From Clostridiaceae bacterium (GTDB taxonomy: Bacteria > Bacillota > Clostridia > Oscillospirales > Acutalibacteraceae): a stretch of DNA of 64,000 nucleotides. The stretch covers positions 6,807-70,806 of the forward strand of contig CAJGBV010000009.1 of NCBI GenBank assembly GCA_904501755.1. Direction: 5' to 3'. Positions within the stretch are counted from its first letter, which is position 1. Every line of letters begins with the position of its first letter. Both the position numbers and the translations under genes were made by a program. Below, piece after piece: positions 24,837 through 34,081 of the stretch. Under the pieces are notes generated by a model that did no database searches, had not been told where the DNA came from, and saw nothing but the letters and a program-made list of their open reading frames with translations.

Positions 24837-26099
24837 ATGAAAGTAGCTGTTATAGGTAGCGGCGGAAGAGAGCATACAATTATTAAAAAACTTAGCGAAA
24901 GCAAAGAAATCACACAGCTTTACGCTATCCCCGGAAACGGCGGTATGAGTGAAGCTACTCTTGTTCCCATTCCTGTTACCGATATTGATAAAATATGCGA
25001 ATTCGCAAAAAACGAAAAAATCGACTATGTTGTAGTAGCTCCCGACGACCCGCTTGTTGCAGGTATGGTGGATGCACTGAATTCTGTAGGTATTGACTGT
25101 TTCGGCCCCGATAAAAAGGCGGCAATAATCGAAGGCAGCAAGGTATTCTCTAAGGACCTTATGAAAAAATACGGAATTCCCACTGCCGCTTACGGTGTCT
25201 ACAATAACATAGATGATGCCCTTGAATATGTAAAAACCGCTCCCCTGCCCACCGTTATAAAGGCAGATGGACTGGCTCTTGGTAAGGGTGTTATAATTGC
25301 CGAAACAAAAGAGGAAGCGGAAAATGCCGTTCGTTCTATTATGGAGGACAAAATCTTCGGTGCTTCGGGAAACAATATTGTTATCGAAGAATTTTTAACA
25401 GGCCCCGAAGTTTCGGTTTTAGCCTTTACTGACGGAAAAACCCTTGTTCCTATGGTTTCTGCTATGGACCACAAACGAGCAAAGGACGGCGACAAAGGCC
25501 TTAATACAGGTGGCATGGGCACTATTGCACCCAACCCTTACTATACCGAGGATGTAGCAAAGGTTTGTATGGATGAAATTTTTATTCCTACAATTCGCGC
25601 TATGGAAAAGGAAGGCAGAACCTTTAAGGGTTGTCTTTTCTTTGGTCTTATGATTACAGAAAACGGACCCAAGGTTATTGAATATAACTGCCGTTTCGGT
25701 GACCCTGAAACTCAGGTTGTTCTTCCTCTTCTTGAAAGTGACCTTTTCACTATTATGAAAGCCTGCACAAACGGAACTCTTGACAAGTGTGAGGTTAAAT
25801 TTAAGGATGGTGCAGCTTGCTGTGTTGTTATGGCAAGTAACGGCTATCCCGAAAAATATCAGAGCGGCTTCCCCATTACCGTTGATGGTGACATTGAGGC
25901 TACCGTTATCTATGCCGGTGCAAAAAAGGATGGAGATAACATTCTTTCTGCAGGTGGCAGAGTGCTGGGCGTCAGCGCTACAGCAGGTGACCTTAAATCC
26001 GCAATCGAAAAGGCATATAAGGAAACTCAAAAGGTTCACTTTGAAAACGCATATAAGCGTAACGATATAGGTGCAAGAGCACTTAAAGCATTAAATTAA
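24837..26099 (+). CDS. purD: Phosphoribosylamine-glycine ligase (GAR synthetase)
   Basis: 420 residues, usual length. ATP-grasp enzyme joining glycine to phosphoribosylamine. Seen: VIGSGGREHTI (4-14), DYVVVAPDDPLVAG (about 62), KADGLALGKGV (about 143, ATP-grasp), NTGGMGTIAPNPYY (about 224) and EYNCRFGDPETQ (about 282, metal-binding). Follows the transformylase by 19 bases with GCGAGG. Confidence 0.97.
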   Translation: MKVAVIGSGGREHTIIKKLSESKEITQLYAIPGNGGMSEATLVPIPVTDIDKICEFAKNEKIDYVVVAPDDPLVAGMVDALNSVGIDCFGPDKKAAIIEGSKVFSKDLMKKYGIPTAAYGVYNNIDDALEYVKTAPLPTVIKADGLALGKGVIIAETKEEAENAVRSIMEDKIFGASGNNIVIEEFLTGPEVSVLAFTDGKTLVPMVSAMDHKRAKDGDKGLNTGGMGTIAPNPYYTEDVAKVCMDEIFIPTIRAMEKEGRTFKGCLFFGLMITENGPKVIEYNCRFGDPETQVVLPLLESDLFTIMKACTNGTLDKCEVKFKDGAACCVVMASNGYPEKYQSGFPITVDGDIEATVIYAGAKKDGDNILSAGGRVLGVSATAGDLKSAIEKAYKETQKVHFENAYKRNDIGARALKALN

Positions 26100-26116
26100 T
26101 TTAGGATGGTTTGATT

Positions 26117-29100
26117 ATGGTTTACCGTATTTATGTTGAGAAAAAGGCAGGTCTTGCAGGTGAGGCAGATTCCCTTTTAGGCGATATCCGTTCTTTCCTC
26201 GGAATCAAGACCGCAGACAGTGTCAGAGTTATTAACCGCTATGATGTTGAAAACATTGAGGAAGAGCTTTTCAAACAGTGTATTAATACTGTTTTCTCCG
26301 AACCTCAATTGGATGATACCTTTGAAGAATTGAATTACAACAAGGATGCGTTTGTTTTCGCTGTAGAATATCTCCCGGGTCAGTTTGACCAGAGAGCCGA
26401 TTCTGCCGCACAGTGTATTCAGATTATATCAAAAACCGACCGTCCTGATGTACGTACAGCAAAGGTTTACATTATTGAAGGAAACTTAAACGATGAAGAA
26501 AGAGCTGCTATAAAGAAGCACCTTATCAACCCTGTTGAAAGCAGAGAGGCTTCCCTTTCCTCTGTTTCAACTCTTAAGAGAGAATATGACATCCCCACAA
26601 CTGTTAAGACCCTTGAGGGCTTTAATGCTCTTGATGAAAACGGACTTATGGAGTTCCTTAAAAATCAAGGTCTTGCTATGGACCTTGATGACCTTAAATT
26701 CTGTCAGAGCTATTTTAAAAGCGAGGACAGGGACCCAACTATCACCGAAATCAAGATGATAGATACATACTGGTCTGACCATTGCCGTCACACCACATTC
26801 CTCACGACTATTGATAATGCTGAGTTTGAAGATGAATTACTTCAGAAAACCTATGAAGAATATCTACAGGTAAGAAAAGAGCTTAATAGAACAAAGCCCA
26901 TAAATCTTATGGACATCGGTACTATTGCCGCTAAATACCTAAAAAAACAGGGCAAACTCGACCGTCTTGATGAATCAGAAGAAATCAACGCTTGTACTGT
27001 TAAAATTGATGTTACAATAGACGGTAAAAAAGAGCCATGGCTTCTTCTATTTAAAAACGAAACCCACAATCATCCCACCGAAATTGAACCCTTTGGCGGT
27101 GCCGCTACCTGTATAGGCGGTGCAATACGCGACCCATTATCAGGCAGAAGCTATGTTTATGCCGCTATGCGTGTTACCGGTGCAGGTAATCCTCTTGCCA
27201 GCCGTAAGGACACCATTCAGGGCAAACTCCCACAAAGAAAAATTGTTACAACTGCTGCTGCAGGTTATAGCTCATACGGTAATCAGATTGGTCTTGCTAC
27301 AGGTCAAGTTGATGAAATTTACCACGATGGCTATACTGCAAAGCGTATGGAAATCGGTGCTGTTGTTGGTGCCGCACCAGAGGAGAATGTAAGACGCGAA
27401 GTGCCTAATGATGGCGACATCATTATTCTTCTTGGCGGAAGAACAGGCAGAGATGGTTGCGGCGGTGCTACAGGCTCTTCTAAATCTCACACTGTTGAAT
27501 CTCTTGAGAGCTGCGGTGCTGAGGTACAGAAAGGTAACGCTCCCGAAGAAAGAAAATTACAGCGTCTTTTCAGAAGAAAGGATGCAACCCGTCTTATTAA
27601 GCGTTGTAACGACTTTGGTGCAGGCGGTGTTTCGGTTGCTATCGGTGAGCTTGCTGACGGAATTGAAATCAATCTTAATGCTGTGCCTAAAAAGTATGAT
27701 GGTCTTGACGGCACTGAACTTGCTATCAGTGAGTCACAGGAAAGAATGGCTGTTGTAGTTGAAAAGGAAAATGTTGATAAATTCATTGCTCTTGCAAACG
27801 AAGAAAACCTTGAAGCAACCGTTGTTGCTACTGTTAAGGCAGACCCAAGACTTGTTATGTACTGGAACGGCAAGGATATTGTTAATATCAGCAGAGAATT
27901 CCTTAATTCCAACGGAGCAGAAAAGCATATTGATATTGCTCCTGCAAAAATAGAAAGCTTTGATAAAGAAATAGTAGGTAGCTTTAAAGAAAATTACGAG
28001 AAACTTGCTACTGACCTTAATATCTGTTCCAAACGTGGTCTTAGTGAGCGTTTTGATTCAACCATTGGTGCTAATACTGTTCTTATGCCATTTGGCGGAA
28101 AGTATCAGCAGACTCCTATTCAGGCTATGGTACACAAGGTTGCGGTTGAAAAAGCACATACCGACACCTGTTCTCTTATGGCTTGGGGCTATAACCCATT
28201 CATAACCGAAAAGAGTCCATATCACGGAGCTTATATGGCTGTTGTTGAGTCTGTTTGTAAGCTTATTGCTACAGGTGCCTCATTTAATGAAGTTTATCTT
28301 ACATTCCAGGAATATTTTGAGCGTCCCGGGAAGGATTCAAAGCGTTGGGGCAAACCTCTTGCTGCACTGCTTGGTGCATTTAAAGCACAAAAAGAGCTTG
28401 GTATTGCCGCTATAGGCGGTAAGGACTCTATGAGTGGTACCTTTGAGCATATTGATGTTCCCCCTACCCTCGTTTCCTTTGCAGTAACTACCGAGCCTGT
28501 TTGCAACATTGTTTCTCCTGAATTTAAAAAGGCAGGAAGCAAGGTTGTACTTCTTACCTGTGATTATGACGAGAATGGACTTCCCGTTACCGATTCTCTC
28601 ATTAACCTTTTTGCTACTGTTCACTCCCTTGTGAAAGATGGTAAAGCAAAGGCAATTTATACACCCACAATAGGCGGTATTGCTGAAGCTGTTATGAAGA
28701 TGGCTATAGGTAATAAGATTGGCTTTAAGTATGCTGATAACCTTACTGTTGATGATATATTCGGTTATAACTACGCTTCCTTTATTGTAGAACTTAGTGA
28801 TGATACTCAAATCGGTAAAACAATCGGATATACTACTAATGAAGCTAAGCTTATTCTCGGCAACGAGGAAATCGACCTTACTTTACTTCAGAACAGTTAT
28901 GAAGAGGTGCTTGAAAAGGTTTATCCCTGCAACATTGACCACAAAACCGCTAATCCTGAAAAAATTTCTTTCTCTGCCAAGGAATATATAAAGCCTAAGT
29001 TCAGCGTTGCTAAGCCCAAGGTGCTTATTCCTGTATTCCCCGGTACCAACTGTGAATATGATACTGCAAAAGCTCTGCTTACAGCAGGGGCTGAGCCTGA

Positions 29101-29809
29101 AATTTTCGTAATTAACAATCTTTCTGCACAGAGTGTTGCCGAAAGCGTTGATACCTTTGCAAAGAAAATGAAAGACGCTCAGATTGTATTCATCCCAGGC
29201 GGTTTCTCAGGCGGCGACGAGCCCGACGGTTCAGGTAAATTCATTACCGCATTCTTTAGAAATCCTGCTATTAAAGAACAGGTTAACGAGCTCCTTAAAA
29301 ATCGCGATGGTCTTATGGCAGGTATCTGTAACGGCTTCCAGGCTCTTGTAAAGCTTGGTCTTGTTCCCTTCGGTGAGATTATTGATACCGACGAAACCTG
29401 TCCTACTCTTACCTACAATACCATCGGCAGACACCAATCCCGTCTTGTTCAGACAAGAATTGCTTCCAATAAATCCCCCTGGCTTATGGAAACAAAGGTT
29501 GATGATATCTACACCGTTGCTATTTCTCACGGTGAGGGTCGCTTCCTTGTAAGCGATGAATTGGCAGCAAAACTTGCTACCAACGGTCAAATTGCTACTC
29601 AGTATGTTGACCTTGCAGGTAATCCCACCAGTGACATTCGCTTCAATCCCAACAATTCCTGCTTTGCTATTGAGGGTATTACAAGTCCTGACGGCAGAGT
29701 AATAGGTAAAATGGGACACAGCGAAAGAATCGGTGACGGACTTTATAAAAACGTTGACGGAAAATATGATATGGGTATGTTCCGCAGCGCTGTTAAATAC
29801 TTTAAATAA
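26117..29809 (+). CDS. purL: FGAM synthase, large single-chain PurL with fused glutaminase
   Basis: 1230 residues. Converts FGAR to FGAM with glutamine and ATP. N-terminal PurS-like part, two AIR-synthetase-like halves (THNHPTEIEPFGGAATCIGG at about 318 in pieces; GKDSMSG near 776) and a C-terminal class I glutaminase: nucleophile Cys in GICNGFQ (about 1076) and His/Glu in SHGEGRF (about 1142). The single-chain form with this length is the type found in many Clostridia, unlike the PurS/Q/L split of Bacillus. I chose the ATG at 26117; a TTG two codons earlier is in frame. Confidence 0.96.
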   Translation: MVYRIYVEKKAGLAGEADSLLGDIRSFLGIKTADSVRVINRYDVENIEEELFKQCINTVFSEPQLDDTFEELNYNKDAFVFAVEYLPGQFDQRADSAAQCIQIISKTDRPDVRTAKVYIIEGNLNDEERAAIKKHLINPVESREASLSSVSTLKREYDIPTTVKTLEGFNALDENGLMEFLKNQGLAMDLDDLKFCQSYFKSEDRDPTITEIKMIDTYWSDHCRHTTFLTTIDNAEFEDELLQKTYEEYLQVRKELNRTKPINLMDIGTIAAKYLKKQGKLDRLDESEEINACTVKIDVTIDGKKEPWLLLFKNETHNHPTEIEPFGGAATCIGGAIRDPLSGRSYVYAAMRVTGAGNPLASRKDTIQGKLPQRKIVTTAAAGYSSYGNQIGLATGQVDEIYHDGYTAKRMEIGAVVGAAPEENVRREVPNDGDIIILLGGRTGRDGCGGATGSSKSHTVESLESCGAEVQKGNAPEERKLQRLFRRKDATRLIKRCNDFGAGGVSVAIGELADGIEINLNAVPKKYDGLDGTELAISESQERMAVVVEKENVDKFIALANEENLEATVVATVKADPRLVMYWNGKDIVNISREFLNSNGAEKHIDIAPAKIESFDKEIVGSFKENYEKLATDLNICSKRGLSERFDSTIGANTVLMPFGGKYQQTPIQAMVHKVAVEKAHTDTCSLMAWGYNPFITEKSPYHGAYMAVVESVCKLIATGASFNEVYLTFQEYFERPGKDSKRWGKPLAALLGAFKAQKELGIAAIGGKDSMSGTFEHIDVPPTLVSFAVTTEPVCNIVSPEFKKAGSKVVLLTCDYDENGLPVTDSLINLFATVHSLVKDGKAKAIYTPTIGGIAEAVMKMAIGNKIGFKYADNLTVDDIFGYNYASFIVELSDDTQIGKTIGYTTNEAKLILGNEEIDLTLLQNSYEEVLEKVYPCNIDHKTANPEKISFSAKEYIKPKFSVAKPKVLIPVFPGTNCEYDTAKALLTAGAEPEIFVINNLSAQSVAESVDTFAKKMKDAQIVFIPGGFSGGDEPDGSGKFITAFFRNPAIKEQVNELLKNRDGLMAGICNGFQALVKLGLVPFGEIIDTDETCPTLTYNTIGRHQSRLVQTRIASNKSPWLMETKVDDIYTVAISHGEGRFLVSDELAAKLATNGQIATQYVDLAGNPTSDIRFNPNNSCFAIEGITSPDGRVIGKMGHSERIGDGLYKNVDGKYDMGMFRSAVKYFK

Positions 29810-29821
29810 GAGGTGTTTTAA

Positions 29822-31489
29822 ATGAAAAGTGATATTGAAATTGCTCAGGAAGTCGAACTTCGCCCCATAACCGAAATTGCAAAAACTGCAGGTATTCCCG
29901 ATGACAAATTAGAGCAGTACGGTAAATACAAGGCAAAAATCGACCTTTCTCTTTTAAAGGATGAAACAAAAGAAAACGGAAAGCTTATTCTTGTTACCGC
30001 AATTAACCCTACTCCCGCAGGTGAAGGCAAAACAACCACCACAATAGGTCTTGCAGATGCTATGCGTGCTACAGGAAGAAATGTTATGGTTGCTCTTCGC
30101 GAACCCTCTTTAGGTCCTGTTTTTGGTGTAAAGGGCGGTGCCGCAGGCGGTGGATATGCTCAGGTTGTTCCTATGGAGGATATTAATCTCCACTTTACAG
30201 GCGACTTCCACGCAATAGGTGCTGCAAACAATCTTCTTGCCGCAATGCTTGATAATCACATTCATCAGGGAAATGCCCTCGGTATTGATGTAAGACGTAT
30301 TACCTGGAAGAGATGCGTTGATATGAATGACCGTCAGCTTCGTTTTGTCACCGACGGTCTTGGCGGTAAGGTTAATGGTGTACCCAGAGAGGACGGCTTT
30401 GACATTACTGTTGCAAGTGAAATTATGGCTGTGCTTTGCCTTTCAAATTCTATTACAGATTTAAAGGAAAGGCTCTCCCGAATTATCGTTGGATACACCT
30501 ATGATGATAAGCCTGTTACTGCAGGTCAGCTTAACGCTCAGGGTGCTATGACTGCTCTTTTAAAAGAAGCATTAAAGCCTAATCTTGTTCAGACACTTGA
30601 GGGAACTCCTGCTCTTGTTCACGGTGGACCTTTCGCTAATATTGCACACGGTTGTAACTCTATTATTGCTACCAAGATGGCTATGAAACTCGGAGATTAT
30701 GCAATTACTGAGGCAGGATTTGGTGCTGACCTGGGTGCTGAAAAGTTCCTTGACATCAAGTGTCGTTTCGGCGGACTTAAGCCCAGTGCAGTTGTTTTGG
30801 TTGCTACTATCCGTGCTCTTAAGATGAACGGCGGTGTTGCTAAAACAGACCTTAAAGAAGAAAACCTTGATGCTCTTCAGAAAGGTATGCCTAACCTTAT
30901 GCGTCACGCATCTAATATTAAAAATGTATACAAGCTTCCCTGTGTTGTTGCTGTTAACCGCTTCCCCACCGATACAGATGCTGAGGTACAGCTTGTTATT
31001 GATAGCTGTGCAGAACTCGGAATAAAGGCTATTTGCTCGAAGGTTTGCGCTGAAGGCTCTAAGGGTGGTATTGAACTTGCCAATGAGGTTGCTCGTCTTT
31101 GCGAACAGGATAACGATTTCACATTCTGCTATGAAGATAATCTTTCCATTGAGGAAAAAATTAAAGCTATCGTAACCAAAATTTACGGCGGTGACAATGT
31201 AATATTCGCTCCTGCCGCTAAAAAGGAAATTGCAAAGCTTACCGAGCTTGGTTTCTCAAATATGCCTGTTTGTATGGCTAAAACCCAGTACAGTTTTTCT
31301 GACGATATGACAAAGCTGGGTGCACCTACAGGCTTTGATATTACAGTTCGTAATATTAAGGTAAGTGCCGGTGCAGGTTTCATAGTTGCCCTTACAGGTG
31401 ACATTATGACAATGCCCGGACTTCCAAAGGTTCCCGCTGCTGAAAAGATAGATGTTGACGAAAACGGCATCATAAGCGGTTTGTTCTAA
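29822..31489 (+). CDS. fhs: Formate-tetrahydrofolate ligase
   Basis: 555 residues, usual length. Makes 10-formyl-THF from formate, ATP and THF. Seen: NPTPAGEGKTTTTIGLADAM (about 61-80; P-loop-like ATP site), EPSLGPVFGVKGGAAGGG (about 98-115), FTGDFHAIGAANNLLAA and TKTQYSFSDD-like AKTQYSFSDD (about 485). The enzyme supplies the cofactor used by purN and the AICAR transformylase upstream and closes the logic of the ZTP-sensing operon. Last gene; strong terminator follows. Confidence 0.97.
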   Translation: MKSDIEIAQEVELRPITEIAKTAGIPDDKLEQYGKYKAKIDLSLLKDETKENGKLILVTAINPTPAGEGKTTTTIGLADAMRATGRNVMVALREPSLGPVFGVKGGAAGGGYAQVVPMEDINLHFTGDFHAIGAANNLLAAMLDNHIHQGNALGIDVRRITWKRCVDMNDRQLRFVTDGLGGKVNGVPREDGFDITVASEIMAVLCLSNSITDLKERLSRIIVGYTYDDKPVTAGQLNAQGAMTALLKEALKPNLVQTLEGTPALVHGGPFANIAHGCNSIIATKMAMKLGDYAITEAGFGADLGAEKFLDIKCRFGGLKPSAVVLVATIRALKMNGGVAKTDLKEENLDALQKGMPNLMRHASNIKNVYKLPCVVAVNRFPTDTDAEVQLVIDSCAELGIKAICSKVCAEGSKGGIELANEVARLCEQDNDFTFCYEDNLSIEEKIKAIVTKIYGGDNVIFAPAAKKEIAKLTELGFSNMPVCMAKTQYSFSDDMTKLGAPTGFDITVRNIKVSAGAGFIVALTGDIMTMPGLPKVPAAEKIDVDENGIISGLF

Positions 31490-31507
31490 TAATTATAAAT
31501 ATATGTC

Positions 31508-31539
31508 AAACCCCCTGAATTTTTGATTTCAGGGGGTTT
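31508..31539. terminator. Bidirectional terminator after fhs
   Basis: Perfect 12-base arms AAACCCCCTGAA / TTCAGGGGGTTT (31508-31519 / 31528-31539), between converging fhs and the DUF6512-like gene. Confidence 0.88.
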
Positions 31540-31541
31540 AA

Positions 31542-32060
31542 TTATGGTTCCTTAAACAGACCTATGGGTAATGGATTATAGGTCAGCACAGAAAATAATA
31601 CTATCATTATAAAAAGGACTATAGCAGAAATAATATTACTGTTTTGGGGTGGATTAAAATAACTCTGAATCATTAGTTCGGTGAGCAAAAATGTTATAAT
31701 AACGCCAAGTACAAATATTCCTATATTAATAACAGATATATCCTTTTTGCCTATAATTCCCGAAAGTGTATAAAATGCAACAACTATCCACAGCATACCA
31801 ACAAGCAGTGACAGTGTACGGGAAAGCAAAAACGAGTTATTGCTTCTTTCACATTTAAACCATTCTACAGCCGTAAAAATAACCACAGGATAAAATAGCA
31901 GCTTCAGATGTTCCCATGTACTTTCATTAACGGCAGAAACATATCCCAGAAGCTTATTATTCCCACTCCATTCATAAACAAAATGAAGCAAAACACCAAG
32001 CAATACGCAGAAAGCTATTCCGCCTATCATCCAATATTTTTTATTACACAAAAACGGCAC
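31542..32060 (-). CDS. DUF6512-like membrane protein
   Basis: 172 residues with five hydrophobic helices (about 12-27, 55-62, 82-103, 110-128, 142-160). The stretch LLHFVYEWSG, then NESTWEHLKL, then FYPV is a conserved, unexplained signature of small Firmicute integral membrane proteins (DUF6512-like). Function unknown. The start is a GTG at 32058-32060, chosen for its AGGAAGAGG site; both lie within the terminator hairpin of the preceding gene. An ATG ten codons later has no ribosome site. Confidence 0.7.
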   Translation of the reverse strand: MPFLCNKKYWMIGGIAFCVLLGVLLHFVYEWSGNNKLLGYVSAVNESTWEHLKLLFYPVVIFTAVEWFKCERSNNSFLLSRTLSLLVGMLWIVVAFYTLSGIIGKKDISVINIGIFVLGVIITFLLTELMIQSYFNPPQNSNIISAIVLFIMIVLFSVLTYNPLPIGLFKEP

Positions 32061-32091
32061 CCTCTTCCTAAGAAGAGTATATGCCGTTTTT
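32050..32091 (-). terminator. Terminator after the oxidoreductase; overlaps the start of the DUF6512-like gene
   Basis: Arms AAAAACGGCA (32050-32059) and TGCCGTTTTT (32082-32091) with an inner CTCTTC/GAAGAG pair. Read leftward, the ribosome site is in the inner stem and the GTG start in the 3' arm. Confidence 0.7.
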
Positions 32092-32097
32092 ACTATT

Positions 32098-33087
32098 TTA
32101 ATTATTAAATTTTATATCCGCCTGCATACGCATAGCTTCCATAACCGCACAAACGGTGTGAGAAAGCTCTCTCATTTCCTGATATTCGTATTTTGTATCA
32201 TTACGCTCTGTTATATATCTATAAAAATCCTTTGCCTCATAACTCATAGATTCTTCTTTTGACATAATACCTACAAGCTTTTCCTCCTGTGAGTCAGCGG
32301 TTAAATATATGTCGTCATATTTCGAAATATGACCTATACTGATTTTTCCGTTATCACCAAGTATTTCACTTGGTAAATCACTCTGACAGGTTTTAGAAGA
32401 AATTATGGACACTAAGAGGTCATTGTACTTAAATATGGCTGAAACAGCAGCATCACTTCCGTTTTCAAGGAACGAAGCCTGAGTAATTACTGTATCGGGA
32501 ATTCCAAAAAGGTCAATAGCGGGATAGACACAGTATATACCTAAATCCATAAGGGTTCCCGTTGCAAAGGCAGGATTGAAAATGTTTGGATTTTTACCCG
32601 AAATATAATCCTGATATTTACTGGAAAGCTGACTGAACTCAAACCGACAGCCTCTGATTTTGCCAATTTTATCCACAGCCTCTTTTAAAATTTTTCTTGC
32701 AGGAAGATGCATACCGATTATAGCTTCCATAACAACAACATTATTTTTATCGGCAGCGTTTGAAAGCTTTAAAAACTCTTCCTCAGTAATAACTATAGGC
32801 TTTTCTACTATTACATGTTTACCGGAACTGACCATAAGCATTGCCTGTTCAAAATGCAAAGAATTGGGACTTGCTATATAAACAGCGTCAATTTCCTTAC
32901 AATCAGCAAGCTTTTTAAGATTATCAAAAACCTGAGCCTGTTTTCCGATTTCTTTTAAAAATTCCTCTCCTCTTTCTCTGCTTCTGGAATAAACCGCCTC
33001 AAGAGAAAAGCAATCACCAAGCAGGTCAAGTCCGCCTATGAATGAACGAGTTATCCAGCTTGTTCCAATAGTTGCAATACGTATCAT
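32098..33087 (-). CDS. Gfo/Idh/MocA family NAD(P)-dependent oxidoreductase
   Basis: 329 residues. N-terminal Rossmann fold (IATIGTSWITRSFIGGL, 3-19) with the EKP motif (VEKPIV, about 94-99) that carries the catalytic Lys of the family, then an alpha/beta substrate domain with GTLMDLGIYCVYPAIDLFG (about 178). Family members oxidise or reduce sugars and cyclitols; substrate unknown. AAAGGAT site. Bordered by terminators on both sides, so monocistronic. Confidence 0.9.
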   Translation of the reverse strand: MIRIATIGTSWITRSFIGGLDLLGDCFSLEAVYSRSRERGEEFLKEIGKQAQVFDNLKKLADCKEIDAVYIASPNSLHFEQAMLMVSSGKHVIVEKPIVITEEEFLKLSNAADKNNVVVMEAIIGMHLPARKILKEAVDKIGKIRGCRFEFSQLSSKYQDYISGKNPNIFNPAFATGTLMDLGIYCVYPAIDLFGIPDTVITQASFLENGSDAAVSAIFKYNDLLVSIISSKTCQSDLPSEILGDNGKISIGHISKYDDIYLTADSQEEKLVGIMSKEESMSYEAKDFYRYITERNDTKYEYQEMRELSHTVCAVMEAMRMQADIKFNN

Positions 33088-33111
33088 TAAGGGTTATCCT
33101 TTCGTATAATT

Positions 33112-33136
33112 AAAGCCGACTGTTTAGGTCGGCTTT
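33112..33136 (-). terminator. Intrinsic terminator of secDF
   Basis: AAAGCCGAC (33112-33120) pairs with GTCGGCTTT (33128-33136); T-rich flank on the left (leftward transcription). Confidence 0.75.
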
Positions 33137-33142
33137 TTAAAA

Positions 33143-34081
33143 TTATTTTTTCTTTGCGCTTAATTTGTTTTTCCAGATAACCCATAAAGGTGTGGAAACA
33201 AACAGCGAGGAGATACATCCCGAAACAAGACCGAATACCATCGGAATTGCGAAGGTGCGAAGTGAAGTAAGTCCGAAGATTTCAGCAACAACTATAATGG
33301 TTACAACTGCAACAACAGTAGTGGTGGTTGTAACGATATTTCTTGCAAGAACACTGTTAAGGCTTAAGTTCACAACATCATAAAGCTTCATATCGGGATT
33401 ATACTTTTTGTTTTCTCTTACAGAGTCATATATAACTATGGTATCGTTAAGAGAATAACCGAAGATAGTAAGCACAACAGCGATATAGTTCATATCTATC
33501 TGCAAACGGAAGATTACACAGGCGATAAAAGAAATCACAACGTCAAGAACAAGAGCAACAAGCGCTGTAAGAGCAGCGGTAACACCGCCGATTTTACGGA
33601 ATCTTACTCCTACGTAAACAACAACCAGCGCTGCAACAACCAATACAGCAGCAAGGGCCTTTAAGAAAAAGGAACCTGCAAGGGTTGCATTTACAGAGGT
33701 AGAACTGTAAAGTGATATATCGTTGTCAGGATATTTTTCCTGAAGCTTCTTAGAAAGTGCTTCCTGATTTTCTGTGGTTACAGCCTCGTTTTTAGCAAGA
33801 GTAACAGTAACAGTATAAGTGTTACCTGCAATAGAAGAACCCTTTGAAACGGTGGATTCAGCTCCGAAAACCTCGGTAACAACAGCTTTTACATCATCAG
33901 CATTAATATCGGCAACCTTATCAGAATAGGTGTAATCATAAGTGATTACAGTACCACCCTTAAAGTTTGTATCCAGTTTAACACCAAAGATAACACCGAT
34001 TATAATACCAACAAGAGCAAGTGCTGCATATACAATAAGCACCCATTTAAGAGGTTTATTAAAATCAAAATTCTTATTCAT
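33143..34081 (-). CDS. secF: Protein translocase subunit SecF
   Basis: 312 residues. Works with SecD to complete export through SecYEG using the proton/sodium gradient. Six membrane helices: one at about 12-30, a large external loop, then five C-terminal. Seen: LDTNFKGGTVITYDY (about 31-45, SecF signature), YSLNDTIVIYDSVREN (about 218) and ARNIVTTTTT (about 245). The ATG at 34079-34081 is chosen for its GGAGG site eight bases before; it overlaps the end of secD by 8 bases. Confidence 0.95.
   Translation of the reverse strand: MNKNFDFNKPLKWVLIVYAALALVGIIIGVIFGVKLDTNFKGGTVITYDYTYSDKVADINADDVKAVVTEVFGAESTVSKGSSIAGNTYTVTVTLAKNEAVTTENQEALSKKLQEKYPDNDISLYSSTSVNATLAGSFFLKALAAVLVVAALVVVYVGVRFRKIGGVTAALTALVALVLDVVISFIACVIFRLQIDMNYIAVVLTIFGYSLNDTIVIYDSVRENKKYNPDMKLYDVVNLSLNSVLARNIVTTTTTVVAVVTIIVVAEIFGLTSLRTFAIPMVFGLVSGCISSLFVSTPLWVIWKNKLSAKKK

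Noticed and set aside
26117..29809. Many long antisense and alternate-frame ORFs over purL and other pur genes
   Set aside because: They lack ribosome sites and family resemblance and run under a highly conserved gene; typical shadows.
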